Assembly (NCBI RefSeq): GCF_000716535.1
Contig: NZ_JNWV01000018.1
Coordinates: 1-64,000 of the forward strand
DNA from: Streptomyces flaveolus
GTDB lineage: Bacteria > Actinomycetota > Actinomycetes > Streptomycetales > Streptomycetaceae
Direction of reading: 5' to 3'
DNA: 64,000 nt
This document shows positions 51,327-61,181 of the stretch, in pieces. The notes under the pieces are model-generated. The model ran no database searches, was not told the DNA's origin, and worked only from the letters and a program-made list of their open reading frames with translations. The position numbers were made by a program, and so were the translations under genes. How positions within the stretch are numbered: the first letter of the stretch is position 1; each line of letters starts with the position of its first letter.

Positions 51327-52139
51327 TCAGGGTTTCACGGCCACCGCGCCGAACTGCGGCACCGGGGCGGCGGAGGCCGACTCGGCGCGCCACTGCGAGC
51401 ACGGCACCAGGCCCGGCTCCACCAGGTCCAGGCCCTCCAGGAACCCGGCGATCTCGGCGCGGCCACGCGCGGTGATCGGCGGGGTGGCGTGGGCGTTCCA
51501 GAACTCCATGGCGGCCACGTTGCCCTCGCCGCCCACGTCGGGGTCGTACGTCGGATGGGTGAGGACCAGGTGGCTGCCCGCGGGCAGCGCCGCCAGCAGC
51601 CGGCGCACGATGTCCCGGGCCTCGGCGGTGTCCAGCACGAAGTTGAGGATGCCCAGCATCAGCACCGCGACCGGCCGGGTCAGGTCCAGGGTCTCGGCGG
51701 CCCGCTCCAGGATGCGGTCCGGGTCGTGCGCGTCGGCGTCGACGTAGTCCGTGACGCCCTCGGGGGAGCTGGTGAGCAGCGAGCGGGCGTGCACGAGCAC
51801 GATCGGGTCGTTGTCGACGTACACGATCCGGGACTCGGGGGCGATCCGCTGCGCGATCTCGTGCGTGTTGTCGGCGGTCGGCAGGCCGGTGCCGATGTCG
51901 AGGAACTGCCGGATGCCCCGCTCGGCGGCCAGGAAGCGCACCGCCCGCCCCAGGAACTCCCGGTCCGCGCGCGCCACCGCCCGGATCACCGGGAACATCC
52001 CGGCGATCTGTTCGCCCACCCGCTGGTCGACCTCGTAGTGGTCCTTGCCGCCGATCCAGTAGTTCCAGACCCGGGCGTTGTGCGCCACGGTGGTGTCCAG
52101 CCGTGCCGATCCGGCCCCCGGGGAGTCGACCTCGCTCAC
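51327..52139 (-). CDS. SAM-dependent methyltransferase, DUF574 type (copy 1)
   Basis: A 270-residue protein of the actinobacterial DUF574 group. The entry VWNYWIGGKDHYEVDQ and the SAM loop FLDIGTGLPTADNTHE are diagnostic, followed by VYVDNDPIVLVHA. GTG 52139 starts the four-gene operon (methyltransferase, GS-like, amidohydrolase, NUDIX). Substrates of DUF574 enzymes are unknown. A paralogue lies at 53232-54029 on the same strand; the two share most motifs. Confidence 0.87.
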   Translation of the reverse strand: MSEVDSPGAGSARLDTTVAHNARVWNYWIGGKDHYEVDQRVGEQIAGMFPVIRAVARADREFLGRAVRFLAAERGIRQFLDIGTGLPTADNTHEIAQRIAPESRIVYVDNDPIVLVHARSLLTSSPEGVTDYVDADAHDPDRILERAAETLDLTRPVAVLMLGILNFVLDTAEARDIVRRLLAALPAGSHLVLTHPTYDPDVGGEGNVAAMEFWNAHATPPITARGRAEIAGFLEGLDLVEPGLVPCSQWRAESASAAPVPQFGAVAVKP

Positions 52140-52357
52140 CTGTCCGCCCTTCTCACGTGCGGTTCTCCGCCGTCATTGTGCCCCCCGGTGATCGCGCTGT
52201 CCCGGGAAACGGGCACGGTGGGCGGTTCCGGGCAGGCTTGCGGGCCGCCCCGGGAGGTCCCGGGCAGCCGTGCGCCCCGGCCCTCCGGGCGGTTCCGGGC
52301 CCGCGAGGCGCATGAGGAACACTGGACCGGTATCCCGCCCCCGACCGGAAGAAGGAC

Positions 52358-53242
52358 ATGCCCGCCACGCCCACGCCCCTCCTCGACGCCTCCGGACTGC
52401 CCGCCGGCCCCGCCGACATCCGGCTGATCGTCACCGACATGGACGGCACGCTGCTGGACGACGCCAAGCGGATCCCCGACGGGCTGTGGCCGATGCTCGC
52501 CGAACTGCGCCGCCGCGGAGTGCTGTTCAGTCCGGCGAGCGGACGCCAGTACGCCACCCTCTTCCGGCAGTTCGAGGCGGTCGCCGAGGGCATGGTGTTC
52601 ATCGCGGAGAACGGTACGTACGTGGTCCGCGACGGCGTGGAGCTGAGTTCCGACCCGCTGGACCGGTCCGTCGCCGCCGGGGTCGCCCGGACGGTACGGC
52701 GGCTGGTCGCGGACGGCGCGGACGGCGCGGACGTCGGCGCGGTCGTCTGCGGCAAGCGGGCGGCGTACGTCGAGCGGACCGACGAGCCGTTCCTGGCGGA
52801 GGTGCGCAAGTACTACGTCGAGCACCGGATCGTCGAGGACGTCACCGCCGTGGACGACGAGGTGATCAAGGTGGCGCTGTTCGACTTCGGGTCCGCCGAG
52901 CACACCACCGCCCCGGCCCTCGCCGCGTTCGCCGCCACCCACCAGGTCGTCGTCTCCGGCGAGCACTGGGTGGACGTGATGAACCGCACCGCCGACAAGG
53001 GGGCCGCCCTGCGCGGCCTCCAGCGGGCGCTCGGCATCACACCCGCGCAGACCATGGTGTTCGGGGACTACCTGAACGACCTGGAGATGCTCGACGCCGC
53101 CGAGTGGTCCTTCGCCATGGAGGGTGCCCACCCCGAGGTGATCCGGCGGGCCCGCCACCTGGCCCCGTCCAACAACGACGACGGCGTACTGCGGACCGTC
53201 GCCCGCGTGCTGGACCTGCCGTACGACGGCGTCAGGGCTTGA
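52358..53242 (+). CDS. Cof-type HAD-IIB sugar-phosphate phosphatase
   Basis: A 294-residue HAD phosphatase. Motif I is VTDMDGTLLDD, motif II FSPASGRQY and motif IV FGDYLNDLEML. The large C2B cap (about residues 90-215) marks the Cof/SupH type acting on sugar phosphates or flavin precursors. It lies between the two DUF574 methyltransferase genes on the opposite strand. Its last 11 bases overlap the end of the second one. Confidence 0.9.
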   Translation: MPATPTPLLDASGLPAGPADIRLIVTDMDGTLLDDAKRIPDGLWPMLAELRRRGVLFSPASGRQYATLFRQFEAVAEGMVFIAENGTYVVRDGVELSSDPLDRSVAAGVARTVRRLVADGADGADVGAVVCGKRAAYVERTDEPFLAEVRKYYVEHRIVEDVTAVDDEVIKVALFDFGSAEHTTAPALAAFAATHQVVVSGEHWVDVMNRTADKGAALRGLQRALGITPAQTMVFGDYLNDLEMLDAAEWSFAMEGAHPEVIRRARHLAPSNNDDGVLRTVARVLDLPYDGVRA

Positions 53243-54029
53243 CCGCGACCCCGCCGTACAGCGAGACCGGCCCGTCGGGCGCACCCTCGGGCCGCCACTC
53301 GGCCACCGACACGATCCCGGGCTCCAGCAGCCGGAGTCCAGCGAAGAAGGTGCCCACTTCGGCGTGCGAACGCGCCACCAGGGTGACTCCGCCGGCCGCG
53401 TAGGCCGCGATGCCCCGCTGGACGTTCTCCGGTTCGAAGTCGGCCGTCATGGTCGACAGCACCAGACAACTGCCCGGCGCCAGCGCGCCGACCAGGTTGG
53501 ACACCAGGTCGTGGGCGCCGTCCTCGTCGGCGATGAAGTGCAGCAGGGCGATGAGGGAGAGGGCCACCGGGCGGTCGAGGTCCAGGACGCGGGCGGCCTG
53601 TTCGAGGATCGCGCGCGGATCCCGGGCGTCCGCCTGCACGTACTCCGTCACGCCCTCCGGGGTGCCGCGCAGCAGCGCGTTCGCGTGAGCCAGCACGATG
53701 GGGTCGTAGTCGACGTACACCACGCGGGCGTCCGGGGCCACGGACTGGGCGATCTGGTGCAGGTTGGGCTCGGTCGGTATGCCGGTGCCGATGTCCAGGA
53801 ACTGGCGGATCCCCAACTCCGTGGCCAGCACCCGCGTGCCGCGGCGCATGAACGCCCGGTTGGCGCGGGCGGCCTTCGGGGCGCCCCCGTCGATCTCCGA
53901 GATCCGCCGGCCCAGCTCCTCGTCGACCGGATAGTTGTCCTTGCCGCCGAGGAACCAGTCGTACACCCGGGCCGGATGCGGCCGGGTGGTGTCGATGACG
54001 TCCTGCGTCTCCGGCCCGGTCCCCGTCAC
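53232..54029 (-). CDS. SAM-dependent methyltransferase, DUF574 type (copy 2)
   Basis: A 265-residue DUF574 protein: VYDWFLGGKDNYPVDEE, FLDIGTGIPTEPNLHQ and VVYVDYDPIVLAHANAL line up with copy 1. The C-terminus LYGGVAVKP matches FGAVAVKP of copy 1. GTG 54029 is the likely start. It is monocistronic and overlaps the HAD gene at the 3' end. Two copies in 3 kb suggest a local duplication around the HAD gene. Confidence 0.87.
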   Translation of the reverse strand: MTGTGPETQDVIDTTRPHPARVYDWFLGGKDNYPVDEELGRRISEIDGGAPKAARANRAFMRRGTRVLATELGIRQFLDIGTGIPTEPNLHQIAQSVAPDARVVYVDYDPIVLAHANALLRGTPEGVTEYVQADARDPRAILEQAARVLDLDRPVALSLIALLHFIADEDGAHDLVSNLVGALAPGSCLVLSTMTADFEPENVQRGIAAYAAGGVTLVARSHAEVGTFFAGLRLLEPGIVSVAEWRPEGAPDGPVSLYGGVAVKP

Positions 54030-54095
54030 GTGCTGCTCCTCGACCCGTTCGGTCCCGGTGGTCGCTCCGGGACGTGCGGGAGCAGTCTGACACGA

Positions 54096-54743
54096 TCAAG
54101 CGGCCCGGCGCAGACAGTCTTCGGCCACCTGTCCGTCGAGCGCCGCCCGGACCAACGCGGCGGCCAGGACGGCCGGTTGGGTGTCCCCGGCCAGCTCGGT
54201 CAGCTTCTCCGGGTCCTTCGGCAGGCCGAGCCGCCCGGCCCCGGACAGCGCCTTGGCGTCCAGGTAGGGCGCGACGTCCGGCCACACCCGCTGCGCCTCG
54301 CGCAGGAAGATGTCGGCGCCGGCCGGGCCGATGCCCGGCTCCTCCTGGAGCAGCCGCTTCAACTCGCCGGTGTCTCCGTGCGCCTCCCGGTGCAGCCGGC
54401 GCAGGTCGCCTCCCCAGCGCTCGGTCAGCAGTTCGGCGCCGTCCCCGAGCTGAGTGGCGGTGCGCTCGTCGTACCGGCGGTAGCCGCCCCGGCCGAGCGC
54501 GTCCACCCGCTGCTGCCAGCCGGCCTCGGCCATCCGGCGGGGGCTGTCCAGGTGGTCCTCGTGCAGGGCCCGGGCGGCGGCCACCGCGACGGAGGCCCGG
54601 ATCCGGGCGCTGAGCAGCAGGGACAGCACGAGCAGCCGGTACAGCGGCTGCGGGGTGTCCTTCAGGCGGATGCCCGCCTCCTCGGCGTACGTCCGCCCGT
54701 ACTCGGACACCAGCTCGCGCACGACCCGTTCGTCCCGGTCCAT
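54096..54743 (-). CDS. HhH-GPD (endonuclease III-like) protein without Fe-S cluster
   Basis: A 215-residue all-helical protein. The helix-hairpin-helix region LLQEEPGIGPAGADIFLREAQ lies at about residues 130-150 and the conserved Asp follows in WPDVAPYLD. The Lys of EndoIII-type beta-lyases (GVGRKTA) is replaced by Ala (GIGPAGA). The C-terminal four-Cys cluster is missing. It therefore looks like a monofunctional DNA glycosylase or an inactive relative. It shares an operon-like run with the next two minus-strand genes. Confidence 0.75.
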   Translation of the reverse strand: MDRDERVVRELVSEYGRTYAEEAGIRLKDTPQPLYRLLVLSLLLSARIRASVAVAAARALHEDHLDSPRRMAEAGWQQRVDALGRGGYRRYDERTATQLGDGAELLTERWGGDLRRLHREAHGDTGELKRLLQEEPGIGPAGADIFLREAQRVWPDVAPYLDAKALSGAGRLGLPKDPEKLTELAGDTQPAVLAAALVRAALDGQVAEDCLRRAA

Positions 54744-54756
54744 GACGCGGTTCCGG

Positions 54757-55101
54757 CTAGGGCTTGAGCGGGTCGTGGCCCAGCGTCATCAGCCGGTGCC
54801 GGCGCCGGGTGTCCTCCGGCGTGCTCTCCGGCTCGGGTTCGTTCTCCATGTCGACCAGGTCATCGACCGTGTCGACGACCTTGTGCATGACCCGGACGTC
54901 GTCGTCGGTGAGGTCGGTACGGCGCTTCTGCAGGATGGCGAGGACGTGCTGCCCGGTGGGCGTGCCCGCCTCCTCCGGCAGCGGTTCCGTCTCCTCGTCG
55001 GCGTCCCGGACCTTCAGCCAGGCCGCGAGTTCCGCCGAGGTCATGTTCACCACGCGGTGGAAGTCCTCCCACAGCGCCTCGATCTCCAGGGCGTCGGCCA
55101 C
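54757..55101 (-). CDS. DUF3140 protein
   Basis: A 114-residue acidic protein: ALEIEALWEDFHRVVNMTSAELAAWL at the front and LTDDDVRVMHKVVDTVDDLVDME near the end, the pattern of DUF3140 (from memory). It starts at GTG 55101 with GGGGGAGA four bases upstream. It lies 13 bases upstream of the endonuclease-like gene and 50 bases downstream of dps. It probably belongs to the DNA-protection group by position only. Confidence 0.75.
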   Translation of the reverse strand: MADALEIEALWEDFHRVVNMTSAELAAWLKVRDADEETEPLPEEAGTPTGQHVLAILQKRRTDLTDDDVRVMHKVVDTVDDLVDMENEPEPESTPEDTRRRHRLMTLGHDPLKP

Positions 55102-55151
55102 GGGTCTCCCCCTTCCGTGCGGGAGTGGGTGTACTGGCGGGAGTGGGCGTA

Positions 55152-55643
55152 CTAGTCGGCGGCGCCGTCGCGCGGGTGGTTCTCCGCCTCGAACATCCAG
55201 CGCTGCTTCTCCAGGTCGGCGGTGACGGAGATCAGCAGGTCCTGGGTGACCGGGTCGGCCTTCTCGGTCGCCTCGATCCGCTCGCGCAGCCGGCCGATGG
55301 CCGCCTCCAACGCCGACACCATCAGCTCCACCGCCTCGGTGTCGCGCAGCCAGCCGTCCTTGGCGCCGGGCAGCGCGAAGGACGCGGCGATGGTCTCCGG
55401 CCGGCCGTCCGGCGGCACGCCCAGCGCGGCGGCACGCTCGGCCACCGTGTCCGAGTGGCTCCGGGCCGTGGCGACCACCTCGTCCAGTTGGAGGTGGATC
55501 GACCGGAACCGCGGGCCCACGACGTTCCAGTGCGCCTGCTTGCCGATCAGCGACAGCCCGAGCAGGTCGACGAGGGTCTCCTGCAGGGCGGTCCCGGTGA
55601 CGCCGAGCGCCTCCTCGGGCAGCGTGCTCTTGACCACGGTCAT
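55152..55643 (-). CDS. dps: Dps-family ferritin-like DNA-protection protein
   Basis: A 163-residue Dps. The inter-subunit ferroxidase site is given by H38 (IGKQAHWNV), H50 and D54 (SIHLQLDE). WNVVGPRFRSIH is the family core. Dps 12-mers store iron and protect DNA from peroxide. The N-terminal tail is short and not very basic, so direct DNA binding may be weak. It heads a run with DUF3140 and the HhH protein, all on the minus strand, a plausible stress-protection operon. Confidence 0.93.
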   Translation of the reverse strand: MTVVKSTLPEEALGVTGTALQETLVDLLGLSLIGKQAHWNVVGPRFRSIHLQLDEVVATARSHSDTVAERAAALGVPPDGRPETIAASFALPGAKDGWLRDTEAVELMVSALEAAIGRLRERIEATEKADPVTQDLLISVTADLEKQRWMFEAENHPRDGAAD

Positions 55644-55726
55644 GGTCCGTATATCCCCTTTCGGCAGCTTCCACGGTCATGTCCGACAGGGCGGGTGCCC
55701 GCTGCGTGGGGGAGCAAACCGGCTGA

Positions 55727-56536
55727 TCAGCGGGGCAGTACCCGGTCCAGGAAGCCCAGCAGTTCCGCGAAGACGTCCTCCTGGCACGTCTCGTGGAACA
55801 CCTCGTGCCGCGCCCCCGGGAAGATCCGCTCGGTCAGCCGGCCGCCGCTCAGGCGCTCCACGCCGGTCCGGCTCCCGGCCGGCGGCACCAGGCGGTCGTC
55901 GTCGCCGTGCAGCCACAGCAGCGGCAGCCCGCCGACGTCACCGCCCCGGGCGACGGTTTCCAGCGTCCGGGCGAACGCCTCCAGCGTCGGCCGCTTCATG
56001 GGCCCGTGCCAGACCAGGGGATCGGCCGCGTACGCGGAGCCCACGGCCGGGTCCCGGGAGAGCGCGGACGGGCTGATGGGGACGTCCGGGATCTCGTCCA
56101 GGGCCAGCAGCCGTCCCGGCAGGTCCCAGGCGCCGATCACCGGGCCGGACAGGACCAGGGCGGTCAGTTCCGCGCCGTACCGCTGGGCGTAGCGGGCCGC
56201 GATCAGCCCGCCCATGGAGTGGCCGACCAGGACCAGCGGCAGACCGGGTCGCGCGGCGCGGGCCGAGTCCGCCACCGCGTGCACGTCCGTGACCACGTCC
56301 TCGAAGTCCTCGATCACCACCCGCTCCCCGGCCGACCGCCCGTGGCCGGCGTGGTCCGGCGCGTACACGGCGGCGCCGTGCCCGGTGAGCCGGGCGGCCA
56401 GTTCCGCGTACCGGCCGGCGTGCTCGCCGTACCCGTGCACCAGGAGTGCCAGCCAGCGGGGGGCCGGGTGCGGCCACTCCCGTACGGCGAGGGCTCCGTG
56501 CGTGCCGTCGAGGACGTGCTCGCGGACGTGGGGCAT
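55727..56536 (-). CDS. Alpha/beta hydrolase, monoacylglycerol-lipase-like
   Basis: A 269-residue serine hydrolase of the Hydrolase_4 (MGLL) group. The nucleophile elbow is VGHSMGG, the catalytic Asp is in LHGDDDRLVP and the His in GARHEVFHE. LLVHGYGEHAGRY carries the oxyanion region. ATG 56536 has GGAGGAG upstream; an in-frame ATG at 56566 is poorer. It is divergent from the thiolase gene, with an operator-like palindrome between, so both may serve lipid breakdown. Confidence 0.88.
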   Translation of the reverse strand: MPHVREHVLDGTHGALAVREWPHPAPRWLALLVHGYGEHAGRYAELAARLTGHGAAVYAPDHAGHGRSAGERVVIEDFEDVVTDVHAVADSARAARPGLPLVLVGHSMGGLIAARYAQRYGAELTALVLSGPVIGAWDLPGRLLALDEIPDVPISPSALSRDPAVGSAYAADPLVWHGPMKRPTLEAFARTLETVARGGDVGGLPLLWLHGDDDRLVPPAGSRTGVERLSGGRLTERIFPGARHEVFHETCQEDVFAELLGFLDRVLPR

Positions 56537-56607
56537 CTCTCCTCCAGCAGCCTCGGGGAAGGTCATGGGGATCTTCCCAGTGGCGTGGTCGGGGGTCTAT
56601 AGTCCAA

Positions 56608-56624
56608 AACTAGCAGTGCTAATT
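56608..56624. promoter_or_regulatory. Palindromic operator between lipase-like and thiolase genes
   Basis: AACTAGCA-G-TGCTAATT is an 8-1-8 palindrome with one mismatch in an AT-rich pocket. TATAGT (56598) and, on the other strand, TTAGCA/TATAGA at 15-bp spacing suggest that it overlaps promoters. A shared TetR- or GntR-type lipid regulator would fit. Confidence 0.55.
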
Positions 56625-56701
56625 AATAGCTGCCGGACAGCGTGCACAGCCGTCGCGAGGTCCGTGCTGATCCACAGCGTCGTAGGTCAGGAGTCCCAGC
56701 C

Positions 56702-57889
<1,188 letters not shown>

Positions 57890-57973
57890 GGGCTGTCTGA
57901 CGCTTCCCCAACGCAGGCTCCCCGCAAGGGGATCCGGTACACGAGCCGCAGCAAGGAAACGGAGCAGCACTCC

Positions 57974-59485
57974 ATGGCCACCCTGTCCGTCGCCGCCATC
58001 CTCGCCGAGAACGCCCGGCGCCGCCCCGGCAGGACCGCCCTCGTCGAAGGCGACCTGCGGCTCACCTTCGCCGACGCGTGGCAGCGCGCTCTGGCCCAGG
58101 CGGGAGCGCTCACCGCTCTCGGCGTACGGCCCGGCGACCGGGTCGCCCTCATGGCGCCCAACACCGCCGAGTTCCCGGTGGCGTACTACGCGATCGCCGC
58201 GGCGGGCGGGGTCGTCGTCCCCGTGCACCTGCTGCTCTCGGCCGGGGAGGTCGAGCACGTGCTGCGCGACAGCGGGGCCACCCTGCTGCTGGTCCACCCG
58301 GCCCAGGCGGAGACCGGCACGGCCGCCGCACACGCCACGGGCGTCCGAGCGGTCACCCTCGGCACGGAGTTCGAGAAGCTCGCGGCCGACGCCGAACCCC
58401 TCCCGTCGTACGTCACCCGGGCCGCCGACGACCCCGCGGTGATCTTCTACACCAGCGGCACGACCGGTGTCCCCAAGGGGGCCCTCCTCAGCCACTTCAA
58501 CCTGGTGATGAACGCGACCGTCAACGCCTTCGACGCCAACGACATCCGCGCCGACGACATCGCCCTCGGCGCGCTGCCGCTGTTCCACGCCTTCGGCCAG
58601 ACCGTGTCGCTCAACTCCACCTGGCGGGCCGGCGCCACGCTCGTGCTGCTGCCCCGCTTCGACGCGGCCCGCGCGATCGACCTGATGGTGCGCAAGGGCG
58701 TGAACACCTTCCACGGCGTGCCCACCATGTTCGTCGCCCTCGCGGCGGCCGCCGGGGAAGCGGAGCGGCTCCCGGTGCTGCGCGTGTGCGTCTCCGGCGG
58801 GGCCTCGCTCCCGGTGGCCGTCCTGGAGCGGTTCGAGGCCGCGTTCGGCGCGAAGATCCACGAGGGGTACGGGCTGTCGGAGACCTCGCCGACCGCCACC
58901 GTCAACCAGCCGGTGTTCGGCACGAAGGCCGGCACCATCGGCCACCCGCTGTGGGGCATCGACGTGGAGATCGCCCGTGCCGAGGTGGAGGGCCGGATCG
59001 AACTGCTGCCGCCCGGTGAGGTGGGCGAGGTCGTCATCCGCGGCCACAACGTCTTCTCCGGCTACCTCGGCCGCCCCGAGGCCACCGCCGAGGCCCTGGT
59101 GGACGGCTGGTTCCGCACCGGCGATCTCGGCACCAAGGACGACGAGGGGTTCCTGCGGATCGTCGACCGGAAGAAGGACGTCATCATCCGCGGCGGCTAC
59201 AACGTCTACCCGAGGGAGGTCGAGGAGGTCTTGACCCGCCACCCGGAGGTCGCCCAGGTCGCCGTCATCGGCCTGCCCGACGACCTGCACGGCGAGGAGG
59301 TGTGCGCGGTCGTCGTCCCCGCGCCGGGGACCGCGCCGGACGCCGCCGCGCTCATCGAGTGGTCCAAGGAGCACCTGGGCAGGCACAAGTACCCCCGGCG
59401 GGTGGACCTCGCGGACGCGCTGCCGCTCGGGCCCAGCATGAAGGTCCTCAAGCGGGAGCTGCGGGCGCGGTACACGGGCCGTTAG
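57974..59485 (+). CDS. Long-chain-fatty-acid--CoA ligase (AMP-forming)
   Basis: A 503-residue adenylate-forming enzyme. The P-loop-like motif is FYTSGTTGVPKGALL. EGYGLSETSP is A5, WFRTGDLG is A7 and KDVIIRGGYNVYPREVEE is A8. The A10 lysine is in LGPSMKVLKREL. It activates a carboxylic acid to its CoA thioester, which with the thiolase suggests a short beta-oxidation unit. ATG 57974 is preceded by GCAAGGAAACGGAG. Chain length is not predictable. Confidence 0.9.
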   Translation: MATLSVAAILAENARRRPGRTALVEGDLRLTFADAWQRALAQAGALTALGVRPGDRVALMAPNTAEFPVAYYAIAAAGGVVVPVHLLLSAGEVEHVLRDSGATLLLVHPAQAETGTAAAHATGVRAVTLGTEFEKLAADAEPLPSYVTRAADDPAVIFYTSGTTGVPKGALLSHFNLVMNATVNAFDANDIRADDIALGALPLFHAFGQTVSLNSTWRAGATLVLLPRFDAARAIDLMVRKGVNTFHGVPTMFVALAAAAGEAERLPVLRVCVSGGASLPVAVLERFEAAFGAKIHEGYGLSETSPTATVNQPVFGTKAGTIGHPLWGIDVEIARAEVEGRIELLPPGEVGEVVIRGHNVFSGYLGRPEATAEALVDGWFRTGDLGTKDDEGFLRIVDRKKDVIIRGGYNVYPREVEEVLTRHPEVAQVAVIGLPDDLHGEEVCAVVVPAPGTAPDAAALIEWSKEHLGRHKYPRRVDLADALPLGPSMKVLKRELRARYTGR

Positions 59486-59570
59486 GCGGTACGCCCGCCG
59501 TTGCCCCGGGACCGACCGGCGAGACGCTCCTTACGCCGGACCCATGCATGTGCATAGCATCGGTTCCTCC

Positions 59571-60344
59571 ATGAACACGATGACGCTCTGGCACATGTCC
59601 GGCTGGGGGTTCGCGGCGCTCGCCTTCGCGGCCCTGCTCGTCGGCTTCTCCAAGACGGCCGTCAGCGGGGCCAACACGGTCAGTCTCGCGATCTTCGCGG
59701 CGGTCCTGCCCGCCCGCGCCTCCACCGGCGTCCTGCTGCCCGTCCTGATCGCCGGGGACGTGCTCGCCGTCCTCACCTACCGGCGGCACGCGCACTGGCC
59801 CACGCTGTGGCGGCTGTTCCCGGCGGTGGCGGCGGGGGTGGTGGCCGGCACGCTGTTCCTGGTGTGGGCCGACGACGGCATCGTACGGACCTCGATCGGC
59901 GCGATCCTGCTGCTGATGGCCGGGGTGACGCTGTGGCGGCGTCGGACGGCCGGCACCCCGGAGGAGCCGGACGGGGTCGGCAGCCCCGCGGGCCGCGTCA
60001 AGGCCCGCTCGTACGGCGTGCTCGGCGGGTTCACGACGATGGTCGCCAACGCCGGCGGGCCGGTGATGTCGATGTACCTGCTGTCCGCAGGTTTCCGCAA
60101 GCTCGGCTTCCTGGGCACCTCCGCGTTCTTCTTCCTCATCGTGAACGTCTCGAAGGTGCCGTTCAGCGCGGGTCTGGGACTGATCGACGGGCACTCGCTG
60201 CTCCTCGACGCCGCGCTCGCGGTGTTCGTGGTGCCCGGCGCGTTGTTCGGCAAGTGGGCTGTGAACCGGATCAACCAGCGACTCTTCGAACAACTCGTCA
60301 TCGCGGCGACGATCGTGGGCGGCCTGCAACTGCTACTCCGCTAG
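59571..60344 (+). CDS. TSUP-family (TauE/SafE) anion transporter
   Basis: A 257-residue membrane protein with about eight helices and two inverted halves. GFSKTAVSGANTVSLAIFAAVLPARAS in the first half and GGFTTMVANAGGPVMSMYLLS in the second are the TSUP signature segments. The family exports sulfite, sulfoacetate or related anions. ATG 59571 fits family starts; an in-frame ATG at 59544 adds MHVHSIGSS. The last 12 bases overlap the convergent HAD gene. Confidence 0.88.
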   Translation: MNTMTLWHMSGWGFAALAFAALLVGFSKTAVSGANTVSLAIFAAVLPARASTGVLLPVLIAGDVLAVLTYRRHAHWPTLWRLFPAVAAGVVAGTLFLVWADDGIVRTSIGAILLLMAGVTLWRRRTAGTPEEPDGVGSPAGRVKARSYGVLGGFTTMVANAGGPVMSMYLLSAGFRKLGFLGTSAFFFLIVNVSKVPFSAGLGLIDGHSLLLDAALAVFVVPGALFGKWAVNRINQRLFEQLVIAATIVGGLQLLLR

Positions 60345-61121
60345 CCCCAGCAGCGCCGGGGCGTCCGCGAAGGAGTCCAGGACGTGATCGGGGGTGCCGC
60401 TCGCGTTCTCGTGCGTCTCCGGCTGGTACTTGCCCGTCTTCACCAGCACCCCGGTCAGCCCGGCCCGCTGCGCCGCCAGCACGTCCGACTCGATGTCGTC
60501 CCCGATCATCAGCGCACGCTCCGCGTCCACTCCCAGCCGGGCGAGCGCCGCCGCGAAGAACGCCGGGGACGGCTTGCCCGTGACCTCCGCCTCCACGCGC
60601 GCCGCCCGCTCCAGCCCCAGCACGAACGCCCCCGAGTCCAGCCGCAACCCGGCGTCGGTGCGCCAGTACAGGTTGCGGTGCATGGCGACCAGCCGCGCGC
60701 CCCGCTGCAACTCGCCGAACGCCCGGTCGAGCGCCGCGTAGTCGAACTCCGGCCCGGCGCCGCCGACCACGACCACGTCGGCACCCTCCTCGACCAGCGT
60801 GACGTCGCCCAGATCCGCCGCGATGTCCCCGCTGTTGAGCAGCAGACACCGGGCGCCCGGATGGTGCTCGGCCAGATGGGCGGCCGTGACGGCGGGCGCG
60901 GTCAGCACGTCCTGCGCGCCCACCTCGAAACCGGCCTCCGACAGCGTGTCGGCGATCGACGCCCGGGTCCGGGAGGTCGTGTTCGTCACCAGGGCCACGC
61001 CGAGCCCGGCCGCGCGGATGCCGCGCAGCGCCTCCACCGCACCGGGCAGCGGCTTCCAGGACACGGTGAGGACCCCGTCGATGTCGATCAGGACGGCACG
61101 CACGGACGCCAAGGACTCCAT
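60333..61121 (-). CDS. HAD-IIA family phosphatase (NagD/LHPP-like)
   Basis: A 262-residue phosphatase. Motif I is LIDIDGVLTVS, motif II VALVTNTTSR and motif IV MIGDDIESDVLAAQRAG. The C2A cap and the length fit TIGR01458-type HAD-IIA enzymes (NagD, PGP, LHPP). ATG 61121 has no ribosome site. TACCGT six bases upstream may be the -10 of a leaderless transcript. It is divergent from cobK with 60 bases between. Confidence 0.88.
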   Translation of the reverse strand: MESLASVRAVLIDIDGVLTVSWKPLPGAVEALRGIRAAGLGVALVTNTTSRTRASIADTLSEAGFEVGAQDVLTAPAVTAAHLAEHHPGARCLLLNSGDIAADLGDVTLVEEGADVVVVGGAGPEFDYAALDRAFGELQRGARLVAMHRNLYWRTDAGLRLDSGAFVLGLERAARVEAEVTGKPSPAFFAAALARLGVDAERALMIGDDIESDVLAAQRAGLTGVLVKTGKYQPETHENASGTPDHVLDSFADAPALLGLAE

Positions 61122-61181
61122 GGCCCGACGGTAGCGACCCGGGCGGCGGACCGGCCCGCACGACCTCGTACGCTCACCCCT

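Noticed and set aside
61122..61181. Cobalamin riboswitch upstream of cobK
   Set aside because: The gap to the divergent HAD gene is only 60 bases and has no B12-box; too short for the element.
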